NCBI GenBank assembly: GCA_900764225.1
Contig: CAAFNG010000301.1
Location: 1-21,344 of the forward strand
Origin: Lachnospiraceae bacterium
GTDB taxonomy: Bacteria > Bacillota > Clostridia > Lachnospirales > Lachnospiraceae
Direction of reading: 5' to 3'
Length of the DNA: 21,344 nucleotides
Below the pieces are notes generated by a model. That model was not told where the DNA came from, ran no database searches, and worked only from the letters and a program-made list of their open reading frames with translations. The translations under genes and the position numbers were made by a program. How positions within the stretch are numbered: position 1 is the first letter of the stretch; each line of letters begins with the position of its first letter. Positions 8,501 to 15,835 of the stretch are shown in pieces.

Positions 8501-11500
8501 TGAAACCATTTCATAATACAACCTGCGAAATATCTGCGGTTAATCAGGTATCCGGAAATCCGCTGCCCGGTGTTTATGTGTCAGTATCACAGAAACTGAA
8601 TGGGGTTTATTCCAGACAAACTTCAGGAATTACCAATGCATCCGGAAAATGTACGCTGGAGGTTGCTGATGAGAAAGCTGAGGTTGTTGTATCAAAAACC
8701 GGTTATGAAACGCAGCGTCTGACTTTAAGTGAACAGGAACTGGGAAAAGGATTGAATCTGGAAGTAGAACCGTTAAGTGGTATTGTGGAATTCGACCTTT
8801 CCTATGAAAAAAATGTTCTGGCATCTTCGTCAAGGAGTGCAGAAAAGGATGTTCTCAAACCTTTAGAGGTAACGCTGATCCGTGATAAGACCAAAACAAA
8901 ATCAAAATTGTCCATGAAGGACTGGCCGAGAGTATATGTAGATGGATCCGGATGGAATCCAGGAGAAACATTTACGGCAGAGATCAAGACAGATCAGTGT
9001 GGAACGCAGACCATTACAACAAGTGTCAATACATTTGGAAATCTTTATTTTTCAGGGGTATTTAAAGGCAGAGGATCACTGATGGTTTCTGTTGAATGGG
9101 AAAAAGGTCTGACTTCAGGAACAAATAATCTGGCTTTATACGATAAAAAAGGAGACAGAGTCACACTTGTGACCAGTGGCAGCACCATGGTTACCATGGA
9201 TAATCTCGAAAAAGGCACATATACTCTGGCTGCCGCAGATAAAGATGCAGGACTTGGAAATTATCAGACTTTGGGTGAGCTTCAAAAAGAAGATTCCATG
9301 AATGAAAAATATGTATCTTCAGAGGTTTCCATTATGGATGGAATTATACAGGAAACCGATGTTACAATACCGGCACCGGAAGTAAGCAGACAGCTGCTTG
9401 TTCGTGAGGAAAGTGGAATTCTGGTGAACAACAGTTATGCGAGGATCGGAGATTATATCCATGTACGTGCAAAATATGTTTTTAATGATGAAATGGGAAT
9501 TTCCGGAAAAACAGTAACATTGGAAGTTCCTTCCGGTACAAAATTTGTAGAAAAATCTTTTACTGTAGATGGAAAACAGGAAAGTGTTGGGGTATCGGGA
9601 AATAAGCTTACCTGGAACACAGATAAAAAAGAGCTTCTGGTACGTTACAGTGTAAAGGTGCTTACTACAGTTACGGTAAGTGAACTGGAATTTTCAGGTT
9701 CTGTGGAATATGCATATGATACTGACAGAAGAACAGAACTTCTTGGAAAAGCTGCGGTACAGTTGAATGAACTTACAATTAATGTACCTGCACAGACCAA
9801 TTATACAAACCTAATTGCAAATGGAATCGGGCCGAAAAATTCTTCTATTGAAATCTATGATGAAGGAATTCTTATTGGACAGACGACCTCAAATAAATAC
9901 GGCGTGTATCGGGTAGCAGTAGAGCTGAATTCCGGAAGCAAAAATACGTTGCACCATCTGAAAGCGGCTACAAAAGAAGGAAAAGAATCTGAGACGGTGG
10001 AAGTTCAGTATGGAACCAGTACAGCATCTGTTCTGAAACTGGAGATTGGATACAATGGTGGAAATGTACTGGTTATTAATGACCCGACACAGGAAATTGC
10101 AAGCAGTACTATAAGCTATAATCCAACTTATCCGTTTTCGTTTAAGGCGTATTTTGACGATAACAGAACTGTAAATGATGTACAGATGCTCATTAGTCTG
10201 AAAAACGGAAATACTCTGGAAGTTCCGTTATATTATGATGAAGTGATGGATGTATGGATGGCATCACAGAAACTTAATTCCGGAGAAATTCCTGAAAGTT
10301 TTTCAATAGAGTTTCAGCCGATCGCATTTAACTATGGAGAGGTAACCGCTCTTCCATATGAAATCAGCAGTATTCAGAATGGTAAATTCTATGAACTTAT
10401 AGGTGGAATTTCCGGCTATGAATCAGAAGTTACAATGGATGATTCCAGTCATACAAAACTCATGGCACTAAATGAGATACAGAAAGATGCCGCTTTTACA
10501 CCGTCGGATACATATACATGTATTGATGTAGACGGCAGCAAAGTATACTTTGATCTGAAAGCAGATATGCAGTCAGTTGTCAGAAATGGTACAGAATATT
10601 TAACAACACAGTATTATATGTTACTGGATGATGGTACATATGTATTGTGCAGGAGAGGAATCGGTGTAAAAGGTTCCGTTTCTTCTGAGGCACTTTCGCT
10701 TTATGCAAAAGTAGATACAGGTGAAATCAAACAGGGAATAAAAGATATAAAGAATGCCAAAGAGGCTATGGATTATTTCAAACTTCTGGAAGAGACAAGT
10801 AACTATAAGTATGAAAAATCTGAGGCAAATAAAGCCATGGATGATATCATTGCCGAAGCAGAAAAATCCACGAATCCGCGTATCAGAAATAAAGCTATGG
10901 AGTGGAAGGCGAAGAAGGAACTGGTTGATCTTGCTGAACGGTTAGATACTGCCTATGATATGACTGATAAAGTGATCAGTAATGACAGTGCAGACAACGG
11001 TAATTATGATAAGATCTGGAAACAGGTTGCAAAAAAAATGCAGCAGACCAATCAGAGTATGAGAGACCTGAACAACAAAACCGCGCAGGAATGGATGAAT
11101 GATGTATACGCGGACATTTTTAATGACGAAGAGTTTATGGATTACCTTATGGCAGATAAGACGGATAAGGAGAAAAAAGCGCTTCGTGACAGGATTAAAA
11201 AACTGAGAAAAAAATACAAAATTACCAATGCAAAGGTTATTGTAGATCCCAGTGGTTATGTATATGAAACATTCCCGAAAAATCGTCTGGAAGGTGTGAC
11301 AGCAACCCTCTATTACGAAAATGATGAGGGAAATATGCAGGTATGGGATGCAGAAGAATATCAGCAGATCAATCCTCAGAAAACAGACAAAGAAGGAGCT
11401 TACGGATGGGATGTGCCGGAAGGACTCTGGCAGGTTTCCTACAGCAAAGAAGGATATGAAACAGTTAAATCAGAAAAGCTTGAAGTGCCACCTCCACAGT

Positions 11501-13674
11501 TGGATGTTAATATTGAAATGGTATCCAAAAACGGAGCCGCTATTGCAGGGCAGGCTGTAAATTACAACAGAATAACGATTGTTTTTGATAAATATATCCA
11601 GAAAGCTTCTCTTGGAAGTGCTGTGTTTGATCTTACACTGGGAGCTTCTCATTATGAAGTTATACCTGAAATCAAAACTTCTGATATAAAAAATTATAAA
11701 GGCGTAGAAGTTACCAAAAAAGCTGACCTGGTATTAAAAACAGGAAAACTTGTGGATGGAACTTATAAGTTACATATCGGAGAAGGTATTCAGACATATT
11801 CCGGTGTGATAAGCAAAGCTATGGATACAAGCTTTGTTTCGGCATCTTCCGAAGATGAACAGATCCGGACAATCAAAATCCCTGAAAAAGTTACCGTTAT
11901 GCGAGGAGATGAGGAACTGTCCGATGGTGCGCAGATACAGAGAAATGACAGAATTCTCATACAGGCTAAACCGGATGAGGGAGAAACACTGGAAACACTT
12001 ACAGTAAATGGAGTATCGGTGAAAGACGGTGAATACTATACAGTTGCAGATGTGGATCTGATCATTGAAGCTGTATTTAAAAAACCTGAGATAACTTATA
12101 CGATGTCATTTGACAGTGTGGGTGGAAGCAGAGTATCTGCAATTACCGGAATTACCGGAAATACCCTGGTCTCCAGACCGGCCGATCCGACACGGGAATA
12201 TTGTACGTTTGAGGGATGGTATACAGATCCGGAGTATCATACTGCATGGGATTTTTCCGGGGACAGAGTTACAGAAAACATGGTTCTTTACGCAAAATGG
12301 AAAAATAAAAACTGCAGTATTACTCTGAATAATAAAGAAAGTGATCTGTACATTGGTGAAACAATAAAACTGGAAGCAGATGTAGCAATAGAAGGAACAA
12401 AAACGGATGCGCTGAAAAAAATATGGTCTTCATCAGATAAGACAGTTGCGTCTGTCGCAGAAGATGGAACAGTTACTGCAAAAAATACAGGAACAGCTGT
12501 AATTACAGTTACAGTGGAAAACATGCCAGGTGCACAAGCAAAATGTCAGCTTACTGTTCGAAAAAGAAATCAGATTCTGGAAGGAACAGATCTTTACTCA
12601 AAAACATCAGGAGACAGAGGCTTTTATCTGGATATTACATTGAAGGAAGGAGATGGTGATCTCACTTATACTTCATCAGATAATTCCGTTGCTTCGGTAT
12701 CCAGACTTGGAAGAGTTCTTGTAAAACATCCCGGAACTGCAGAAATCGTAGTATCTGCTTCGGAGACCAGGGAATATGATGCGGCAGAAAAAACGATTGT
12801 CATCAAAGTTACAAAAGGTGTGCAGACTTTGCAGGGAACAATGTCTTATACAGTGACAGCAGGCGAAAAGGCAATCCGTCTTGATACTTACCTGGAAGAA
12901 GGGGATGGAAATCTTTCTTATAAGTCATCAGATACACAGCTGATATCGGTAACAGAAAATGGCTTTGTCTATGGAAAGAAAAAGGGAACTGCAACTGTTA
13001 CAGTAACAGCTTCTGAGACTGACAATTTTAAGAGTGCGGTTTTGAACATAAAGATTACAGTTGGTGCGCCAAAAGAATGCAAGCACAGTTACGGAGCATG
13101 GAAAACAGTGAAGGATGCAACCGTCTTTGCGGAAGGAAAGCGAGAAGCTGTATGCGTAATATGTGGAAACAAAAAAACTGAAAAAATTTCAAAACTTCCG
13201 AAAAAACTTAAGTTAAGTGTAACCAGCCTCACGTTAAAAGTGAAAAAGACAGCTGTAATTAAAGTTACACAGATTCAGAAAGGTGATTCTGTTCTTTCCT
13301 GGAGTGCATCAAATAAAAATGTGACAGTCAGCAAGCTGGGAAAAGTAACAGCAAATAAAGCAGGAACAGCTGTGATTACAGTGAAATTAAAGAGTGGAAT
13401 TTCGGCGAAAGTGAATGTTAAAGTGCAGGATATCGTAGCTACAAAGATTTCGGTATCTCCATCAAAATTAACTCTTGCAAGGGGAAAGACAAAAAAACTG
13501 ACAGTGAAAGTTCTTCCGGCAAACTGCACTCAGAAAACAACCTACAAAAGCTCTAATTCCAAAATTGTCACAGTAACTTCCAGTGGAATTGTAAAAGGGG
13601 TGAAAAAAGGTACAGCTAAAATTACCATACAGACAGGGAATAAAAAGACATACTGCACGGTAACTGTGAAATAA
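2524..13674 (+). CDS. Giant exported GLUG-repeat / Big_2 surface protein, putative adhesin
   Basis: The protein has 3716 residues from ATG 2524, which follows AAGGAG at good spacing; an in-frame ATG at 2308 is rejected because that stretch contains a terminator and the promoter. Residues 1-28 are a signal peptide (MKRRGRQ, hydrophobic core, VLA cleavage). Residues 30-160 are an acidic, Glu/Ser/Thr-rich linker. Residues 163-1709 hold five units of GLUG-type repeats, predicted beta-solenoid. Then come a beta-rich region, a carboxypeptidase-regulatory-like domain (about 2000-2073), further Ig-like domains (2293-2500), a Lys/Glu-rich helical insert (2732-2899), a Cna-B/regulatory-like domain with YVYETFPKNRLEGVTATLYY (2906-2999), a Big_5-like domain (2996-3109), InlB/Flg_new-like repeats (3118-3259, with FEGWYTDPEY), Big_2 and related Ig-like domains (3262-3515), a C-H-C-C motif (3519-3547) and two lysine-rich Big_2 domains (3560-3716). 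No LPXTG or other anchor is seen. By family analogy it acts outside the cell in adhesion or envelope structure; no catalytic domain was recognised. Confidence 0.92.
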   Translation: MKRRGRQFLAILLAVLMILPMDSFSVLAMESEPMTEWQDDMSDGDVFSDTSEEENETVQESADVSSDETEETYIPETEVSEPQQEESSAEVTPEAENSEIEELETEEEKSEPEEEIIEEPGNSDTENESQELTLDSEETEEKTEALESENEIAVFSDDTQWTGKGTEDEPYEIGTEADLRKMSQLTQSASLGGYFILKNDIALTETWIPVGKDGNNCFKGVFDGNNFTVSNVQTDSVKGYAGFFGYNSGTVRNLSIQGNLNVNGIAGLLIGYNKGTVENCRAEGSVTSSSDGGGIIGENAGTVKNSTASVTVTGNGNAGGFMGENYGTVSGCGALGNVSGQNGENGGFVGYNTAKIENCYARGTVSGSGNTGGFLGRSERVSVKYCYASGTVNDNTGKGFGGYFYQCGPKFCYYNSANTGNREGIPVTLQKLKDQNTYYGWDFEHVWTMDENSYPAIDFRGEAGAVEIEGDGSEVDPYLIKTENQLQALCTGELPLKGRNYYVLANDIVLTGENWTPVGGNNMDAFGGVFDGQGHTISGLKLSGRNERYTGLFGENNGTICNLTVAGNIEAVSEAGILAGCNNGRIENCSVSGTVSSTGSHGGMVGLNSNKGVIENSTASVEISGTGEAGGFVGSNQGTIRYSGAAGKVSGSTEYAGGFTGYHSGTIENCYAWGKVSGSNTSGGFAGRAYNGSIKFCYALGMVNDNAGAGFVNDRYYSSIRFCYYNASNTGNRQGIPMTVQKLKKQETYTSWDFEHIWALGEKGYPVISLREEAGEIEIEGDGSEEDPYQIVTEKQLEALAVGTLPLKGKNYYVLGNDITLSSENWTPIGGNDTDVFCGIFDGQGHTISGLKISGRGEVYTGLFGANTGTIRNLNVSGKVEAESFAGILLGQNKGKIENCTVSGAVESLGTHGGLIGINEENAVIEDCISDVTVTGNGEAGGFAGSNNGTIRYSGARGKVSGSREDTGGFVGYNNRNIENSYARGKVSGTGNTGGFCGRNYYGKITYCYSSGNVNDNTGGGFVGSRYSDVIRFCYFNSANTGNRDGIPATTQKLKKQETYSGWDFSHIWTMSENSYPVIQRQGELEEIEIAGDGSEENPYVITTEAQLQALTENRLPVNGNYYYILGNDITLSSENWTPVGGNGTDSFRGVFDGQGYTIRGLKISGRGNLDAGLFGSNEGIIRNLKVEGSVENTSNAGILAGRNKGRIENCSVSGNVSSTETHGGLVGINEQNATIEKCQADVTVEGSGIAGGFVGSNNGTIQYCSATGKVSGSREDAGGFIGYNQGVVRNSYSWGRVSGTGNTGGFVGREYYGSMYFCYSVGMTNDNKGAGLVGYRYSDKVRFCYYNAANTGNREGIPLLTAKLKEKSSYTGWDFEHIWNIGEKGYPVIDLRGEEEEIEISGDGSEENPYVIKTEAQLQALTEGKLPLAGKNYYVLGNDIELSSGNWTPVGGNGADAFEGFFDGKGYTIQGLKISGRSEENTGFFGINKGEIRNLNISGTVEASSNTGILVGSNRGILENCKTSGSVSSQGNHGGLVGMNENTGVVRHCSSQANISGKGTGGGLAGYNNGQITESFATGTVTEGSEVGGLAGDNYYGTIENSFARGNVTGNTAGGLVGRYYYGKIINCYSTGKANEGTGGGLIGSSYGTVTNSYYCSTTSFCKDTDKGTPLSREKMRTEGNYEGWDFSETWGIYSTINNGYPFLLWEIENKTEVTNTSFWYEVGESKKGFAKMNQDMQIYLTAENMKTVKYHITYVQSQETRTMDVVAEYNEKEQAFKGTFHIDEDMQEISALSATVTNNAGEENVINFDSSYNYQIPLKIEGLLNVKIPAEFVKDGKMSLQLKNSYGSSVVKMSMDGKTEFTIPALETGIYKAELYAGNMKYAERSGIKIVQGQTTLEDFSDLSAVADVAVEFYAEGRKVSSDDFTLNFYDKTEGKDRLLEKGTELKYLAAGDKIGYSLELTGNGKRKYRVDDTIYEKTLNEGLNVIQFQLKPFHNTTCEISAVNQVSGNPLPGVYVSVSQKLNGVYSRQTSGITNASGKCTLEVADEKAEVVVSKTGYETQRLTLSEQELGKGLNLEVEPLSGIVEFDLSYEKNVLASSSRSAEKDVLKPLEVTLIRDKTKTKSKLSMKDWPRVYVDGSGWNPGETFTAEIKTDQCGTQTITTSVNTFGNLYFSGVFKGRGSLMVSVEWEKGLTSGTNNLALYDKKGDRVTLVTSGSTMVTMDNLEKGTYTLAAADKDAGLGNYQTLGELQKEDSMNEKYVSSEVSIMDGIIQETDVTIPAPEVSRQLLVREESGILVNNSYARIGDYIHVRAKYVFNDEMGISGKTVTLEVPSGTKFVEKSFTVDGKQESVGVSGNKLTWNTDKKELLVRYSVKVLTTVTVSELEFSGSVEYAYDTDRRTELLGKAAVQLNELTINVPAQTNYTNLIANGIGPKNSSIEIYDEGILIGQTTSNKYGVYRVAVELNSGSKNTLHHLKAATKEGKESETVEVQYGTSTASVLKLEIGYNGGNVLVINDPTQEIASSTISYNPTYPFSFKAYFDDNRTVNDVQMLISLKNGNTLEVPLYYDEVMDVWMASQKLNSGEIPESFSIEFQPIAFNYGEVTALPYEISSIQNGKFYELIGGISGYESEVTMDDSSHTKLMALNEIQKDAAFTPSDTYTCIDVDGSKVYFDLKADMQSVVRNGTEYLTTQYYMLLDDGTYVLCRRGIGVKGSVSSEALSLYAKVDTGEIKQGIKDIKNAKEAMDYFKLLEETSNYKYEKSEANKAMDDIIAEAEKSTNPRIRNKAMEWKAKKELVDLAERLDTAYDMTDKVISNDSADNGNYDKIWKQVAKKMQQTNQSMRDLNNKTAQEWMNDVYADIFNDEEFMDYLMADKTDKEKKALRDRIKKLRKKYKITNAKVIVDPSGYVYETFPKNRLEGVTATLYYENDEGNMQVWDAEEYQQINPQKTDKEGAYGWDVPEGLWQVSYSKEGYETVKSEKLEVPPPQLDVNIEMVSKNGAAIAGQAVNYNRITIVFDKYIQKASLGSAVFDLTLGASHYEVIPEIKTSDIKNYKGVEVTKKADLVLKTGKLVDGTYKLHIGEGIQTYSGVISKAMDTSFVSASSEDEQIRTIKIPEKVTVMRGDEELSDGAQIQRNDRILIQAKPDEGETLETLTVNGVSVKDGEYYTVADVDLIIEAVFKKPEITYTMSFDSVGGSRVSAITGITGNTLVSRPADPTREYCTFEGWYTDPEYHTAWDFSGDRVTENMVLYAKWKNKNCSITLNNKESDLYIGETIKLEADVAIEGTKTDALKKIWSSSDKTVASVAEDGTVTAKNTGTAVITVTVENMPGAQAKCQLTVRKRNQILEGTDLYSKTSGDRGFYLDITLKEGDGDLTYTSSDNSVASVSRLGRVLVKHPGTAEIVVSASETREYDAAEKTIVIKVTKGVQTLQGTMSYTVTAGEKAIRLDTYLEEGDGNLSYKSSDTQLISVTENGFVYGKKKGTATVTVTASETDNFKSAVLNIKITVGAPKECKHSYGAWKTVKDATVFAEGKREAVCVICGNKKTEKISKLPKKLKLSVTSLTLKVKKTAVIKVTQIQKGDSVLSWSASNKNVTVSKLGKVTANKAGTAVITVKLKSGISAKVNVKVQDIVATKISVSPSKLTLARGKTKKLTVKVLPANCTQKTTYKSSNSKIVTVTSSGIVKGVKKGTAKITIQTGNKKTYCTVTVK
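3010..7650 (+). repeat. Five tandem ~933-bp GLUG repeat units inside the giant gene
   Basis: Aligning the unit opening (GDGSEEDPY and variants) gives starts at 3010, 3931, 4864, 5797 and 6730. The spacings are 921, 933, 933 and 933 bp (307, 311, 311 and 311 residues). Each unit runs: opening motif, LQAL, YYVLGNDI, NWTPVGG, FDGQGHTISGLK, about seven GLUG-like repeats (for example GGFVGSNNGTIRYS), a CYYNxANTGNRxGIP segment, GWDFEHIW and GYPVI. Unit 5 departs in its second half, with more Gly-Gly repeats and a YYCSTTSFC end, and closes the array. Codons differ at many synonymous sites between copies, so the duplications are old rather than assembly artefacts. Confidence 0.9.
12307..13671 (+). 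repeat. C-terminal array of Big_2 and related Ig-like domains
   Basis: Repeated Ig-like modules of roughly 76-88 residues cover residues 3262-3515 and 3560-3716 of the giant protein. Their hallmark is W/Y-x-SS-D/N followed by V-x-x-G-x-V and KGTAxITV. Copies begin near 12307, 12571, 12814, 13201 and 13435. The two modules at 12571 and 12814 share a variant core (LEEGDGNLSYKSSD type). A short C-H-C-C segment at 13078-13164 interrupts the array. The last two modules are very rich in Lys. Confidence 0.75.
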
Positions 13675-13762
13675 GCATTTTTTTCATGTTTCTTTATAAA
13701 TTTTATAATTTTATTAGAAAATGTACAAATTTCTCTCACATTTATCCTGTATGATATAAACA

Positions 13763-13788
13763 TCTTAAGAGAACAGAAGCTCTTAAGA
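13763..13788. repeat. Perfect inverted repeat between convergent genes
   Basis: TCTTAAGAG (13763-13771) and CTCTTAAGA (13780-13788) are 9-bp arms around an 8-base loop. Each arm contains the palindrome CTTAAG, so the arms also read as near-direct repeats. No T-run follows on the + strand, so it is not a standard terminator. It could be a protein-binding site or part of an untranslated or small RNA. The surrounding gap (13675-13902) is AT-rich and holds no gene I can support. Confidence 0.45.
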
Positions 13789-13824
13789 AAAACTCTTTCC
13801 TTTCCCTAAAATATGTATGAAGAT

Positions 13825-13871
13825 AAACCACCGTCCTGTATGGCAAGACAGAGCCGACAGGACGGTGGTTT
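13825..13871. terminator. Strong bidirectional terminator for the convergent gene pair
   Basis: AAACCACCGTCCTGT (13825-13839) and ACAGGACGGTGGTTT (13857-13871) form a perfect 15-bp stem. The 17-base loop contains a further GGC/GCC pairing. The stem ends in A residues on one side and T residues on the other, so it can end transcription of the giant gene rightward and of the ATPase gene leftward. Confidence 0.9.
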
Positions 13872-13902
13872 TGATTTACGGATAGTATTATGAAAAATAT
13901 AT

Positions 13903-15615
13903 TTACGGGCGTCTGTAGCGGTTGAAGCAGGAATAAATCTCCTGAACTCGTGGAAGCGCATATCCACAGGAGATATAAGAACCTTCCGAGAAGAAGGAAA
14001 GCCCCTGCTTTTTCAGCTGGGAGTCCAGGTAGGTGACGATCTCAGGCAGAGTCCGTTTTCCGTCGATGAGATGCTCGCAGGCGTATTTCAGAAGAAGCGC
14101 CAGTGCGGCAGTCTGCTCGGAATCAGTAAGCTGTTCGATATAGCGGAGATCAATGTCTGTTTTTCCGAGGGAGAAGCCGTCTTTTCCATGGACTTTGGTT
14201 TTCAGGCGTTCCGGCTGTCCGGGGCGGCTGTGACGGGAAGGCGCAGGTCTGGACCAGGTCATAATGCGGTGGCTTTGCGGCAACCGGAATGCAGGTGGCT
14301 GGGAAACAGAAAGCGGATATTCTTTGCAGAGCTCTCTTGTGGCGGCTGTGATATCAACCGGGTGATAATTGTCCATCTGGATCACCGTATCTGCGATATG
14401 GAAAAAAGCACCGGAGCTTCCTGCAACAAGAATCGTGGAGATTCCGGCCTTTTCATAAAGTTCACGGGCACGTTCCAGAAATGGCGTGATGGGCTCTTTT
14501 TCCCGGCAGATCACACGCTGCATAAACGAATCCCGTACCATGAAATTGGTGGCTGAGGTATCCTCGTCAAGCAGAAAAACCTTACTTCCTGCTTCCATTC
14601 CTTCTACGATACCGGCTGCCTGGGAGGTACTTCCGCTGGCATCCTCTGTGGAAAAACAGAGGGTGTCTTTTTTATTTGGAAGATCGTTGATAAAAAGCGA
14701 GATATCCACGTCTTTGATAAAACGTCCATCCTCAGAACGCAGTTTCAGGGCAGAGGCATCGGTGATCACATATTCCCGTCCGTCACCGGAAATATGGTTG
14801 TAAACGCCCAGCTCCAGTGCATTGAGAAGGGTGGATTTGCCATGGTAGCCGCCACCTACGATCAGGGTGATGCCGCAGGGAATCCCCATACCGGTGATGG
14901 TGCCCTTATGCGGCAGATCAAGTGAAATCCGCAGACTGTCCGGTGAGACAAAAGGAACAGAATCCTTCATCGGGCGTGAAGAGATCCCACTTTCCCTGGG
15001 AAGAATGGCTCCGTCATTTACAAAGGCTGCAAGGGAACGGCGTTTCAGCTCCCGGCGTATATAAGCCTGATCTTCTGCGAGAAAGATGGCATGCCGAAGT
15101 GCAGCTGCGTCAAGATTTCTGTAAAAGAACGCTTTGTGCACACAGACCGGAAGAAAATCGAAGAGGATTTTTTCAAGCTCTGTTGCGTTGATGGTGCGGC
15201 CGTTAGCCGGAAAACCGATAAAAAAGCGGGCGATGATTCCCTTTTCCGTGATCTCGCAGGCTGTACGTGCGAGAACTTCCTGTCCGCAGTGACTGACAGA
15301 GATCAGACCGCTTTTTCCGGAGCCTTTTGCGCGGAAGGTATAGCGGCTGACCTGGTGCTCAAACTGACGGTTCAGAAAATCTCCAAGTGTAATGCGGGTG
15401 AGTGTATCCTTATAATATTCTGCCGGAAAACCGGTATCTTTGTGGGAAAGCCGCACACTGATATGAGAAGGAGCGGCAAAAGGATCTCCCTGTACATGAT
15501 CGATGGATAAAATATATCTGTCAAACTGATAGGCACCACGAAGTGATTTATAAGCTGGGTAACTCTTTCGGTTGACAGAGCGAAGCAGTGTTTTTAACTG
15601 ATCTGATGATTGCAT
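13903..15615 (-). CDS. PF09818/COG3044 predicted ATPase of the ABC class
   Basis: The 570-residue product matches the ABC_ATPase family (COG3044), whose characterised relative is the trypanosome RNA-editing-associated protein MRB1590; the bacterial role is not established. The Walker A loop is GGGYHGKST (residues 254-262), the unusual YHGKS form typical of this family. Walker B is KVFLLDEDTSATNFM (345-359), where the DEDTSATNFM continuation is another family hallmark. A Ser/Gly-rich STEDASGSTSQAAG stretch (about 323-336) occupies the signature-loop position. No membrane segment or signal peptide is present, so it is cytosolic. The start ATG (15615-15613) is preceded by GGGAGGA at 7 bases; an upstream in-frame start adds 12 residues but removes that site. 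The gene is divergent from the aminopeptidase and convergent with the giant gene. By eye it is richer in GC than the giant gene. Confidence 0.9.
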   Translation of the reverse strand: MQSSDQLKTLLRSVNRKSYPAYKSLRGAYQFDRYILSIDHVQGDPFAAPSHISVRLSHKDTGFPAEYYKDTLTRITLGDFLNRQFEHQVSRYTFRAKGSGKSGLISVSHCGQEVLARTACEITEKGIIARFFIGFPANGRTINATELEKILFDFLPVCVHKAFFYRNLDAAALRHAIFLAEDQAYIRRELKRRSLAAFVNDGAILPRESGISSRPMKDSVPFVSPDSLRISLDLPHKGTITGMGIPCGITLIVGGGYHGKSTLLNALELGVYNHISGDGREYVITDASALKLRSEDGRFIKDVDISLFINDLPNKKDTLCFSTEDASGSTSQAAGIVEGMEAGSKVFLLDEDTSATNFMVRDSFMQRVICREKEPITPFLERARELYEKAGISTILVAGSSGAFFHIADTVIQMDNYHPVDITAATRELCKEYPLSVSQPPAFRLPQSHRIMTWSRPAPSRHSRPGQPERLKTKVHGKDGFSLGKTDIDLRYIEQLTDSEQTAALALLLKYACEHLIDGKRTLPEIVTYLDSQLKKQGLSFFSEGSYISCGYALPRVQEIYSCFNRYRRP

Positions 15616-15678
15616 GATGATTCCTCCCTGGCCCTGAAAGTCAGAAAACAAAGAAAACAGGGCTAATTCTTAAGAACT

Positions 15679-15707
15679 ACTATAGCGAATCGTGAAGATT
15701 TTGTAAA
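15679..15707 (-). promoter_or_regulatory. Sigma-A promoter of the ATPase gene
   Basis: On the minus strand TTTACA (15707-15702), a 17-bp spacer and TATAGT (15684-15679) form a good promoter. It would start near 15672, about 57 bases before the ATPase ATG. Confidence 0.7.
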
Positions 15708-15745
15708 GAATGGGAATTGCGGAGGAAATCTGCGATTATTTGAAT

Positions 15746-15751
15746 TATAAT
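15746..15751 (+). promoter_or_regulatory. Candidate -10 box for the aminopeptidase gene
   Basis: TATAAT at 15746-15751 is a perfect -10 hexamer, but the matching -35 position (about 15723-15728, AGGAAA) is poor. If used, transcription starts near 15758 and the leader would contain the hairpin at 15785-15835. Confidence 0.4.
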
Positions 15752-15784
15752 GTTAGACAGATTGCAGATAATATGATGAGAAAT

Positions 15785-15835
15785 GAAATCCCACGGAATG
15801 AACAGATGCAGAAAATCTGTGGTTCGTGAGATTTC
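15785..15835 (+). promoter_or_regulatory. Imperfect hairpin in the aminopeptidase leader
   Basis: GAAATC (15785-15790) pairs with GATTTC (15830-15835), and CACG (15792-15795) with CGTG (15825-15828). ACAGAT (15802-15807) pairs with ATCTGT (15815-15820) around a 7-base loop. The result is a 51-base stem with an internal loop that ends 28 bases before the start codon. No T-run follows, so it is not a terminator. It may be an operator or an RNA control element. Confidence 0.45.

Noticed and set aside
14071..15510. Several + strand open frames across the ATPase gene
   Set aside because: They are shadows of the minus-strand gene, which has full Walker motifs, a ribosome binding site and a promoter.
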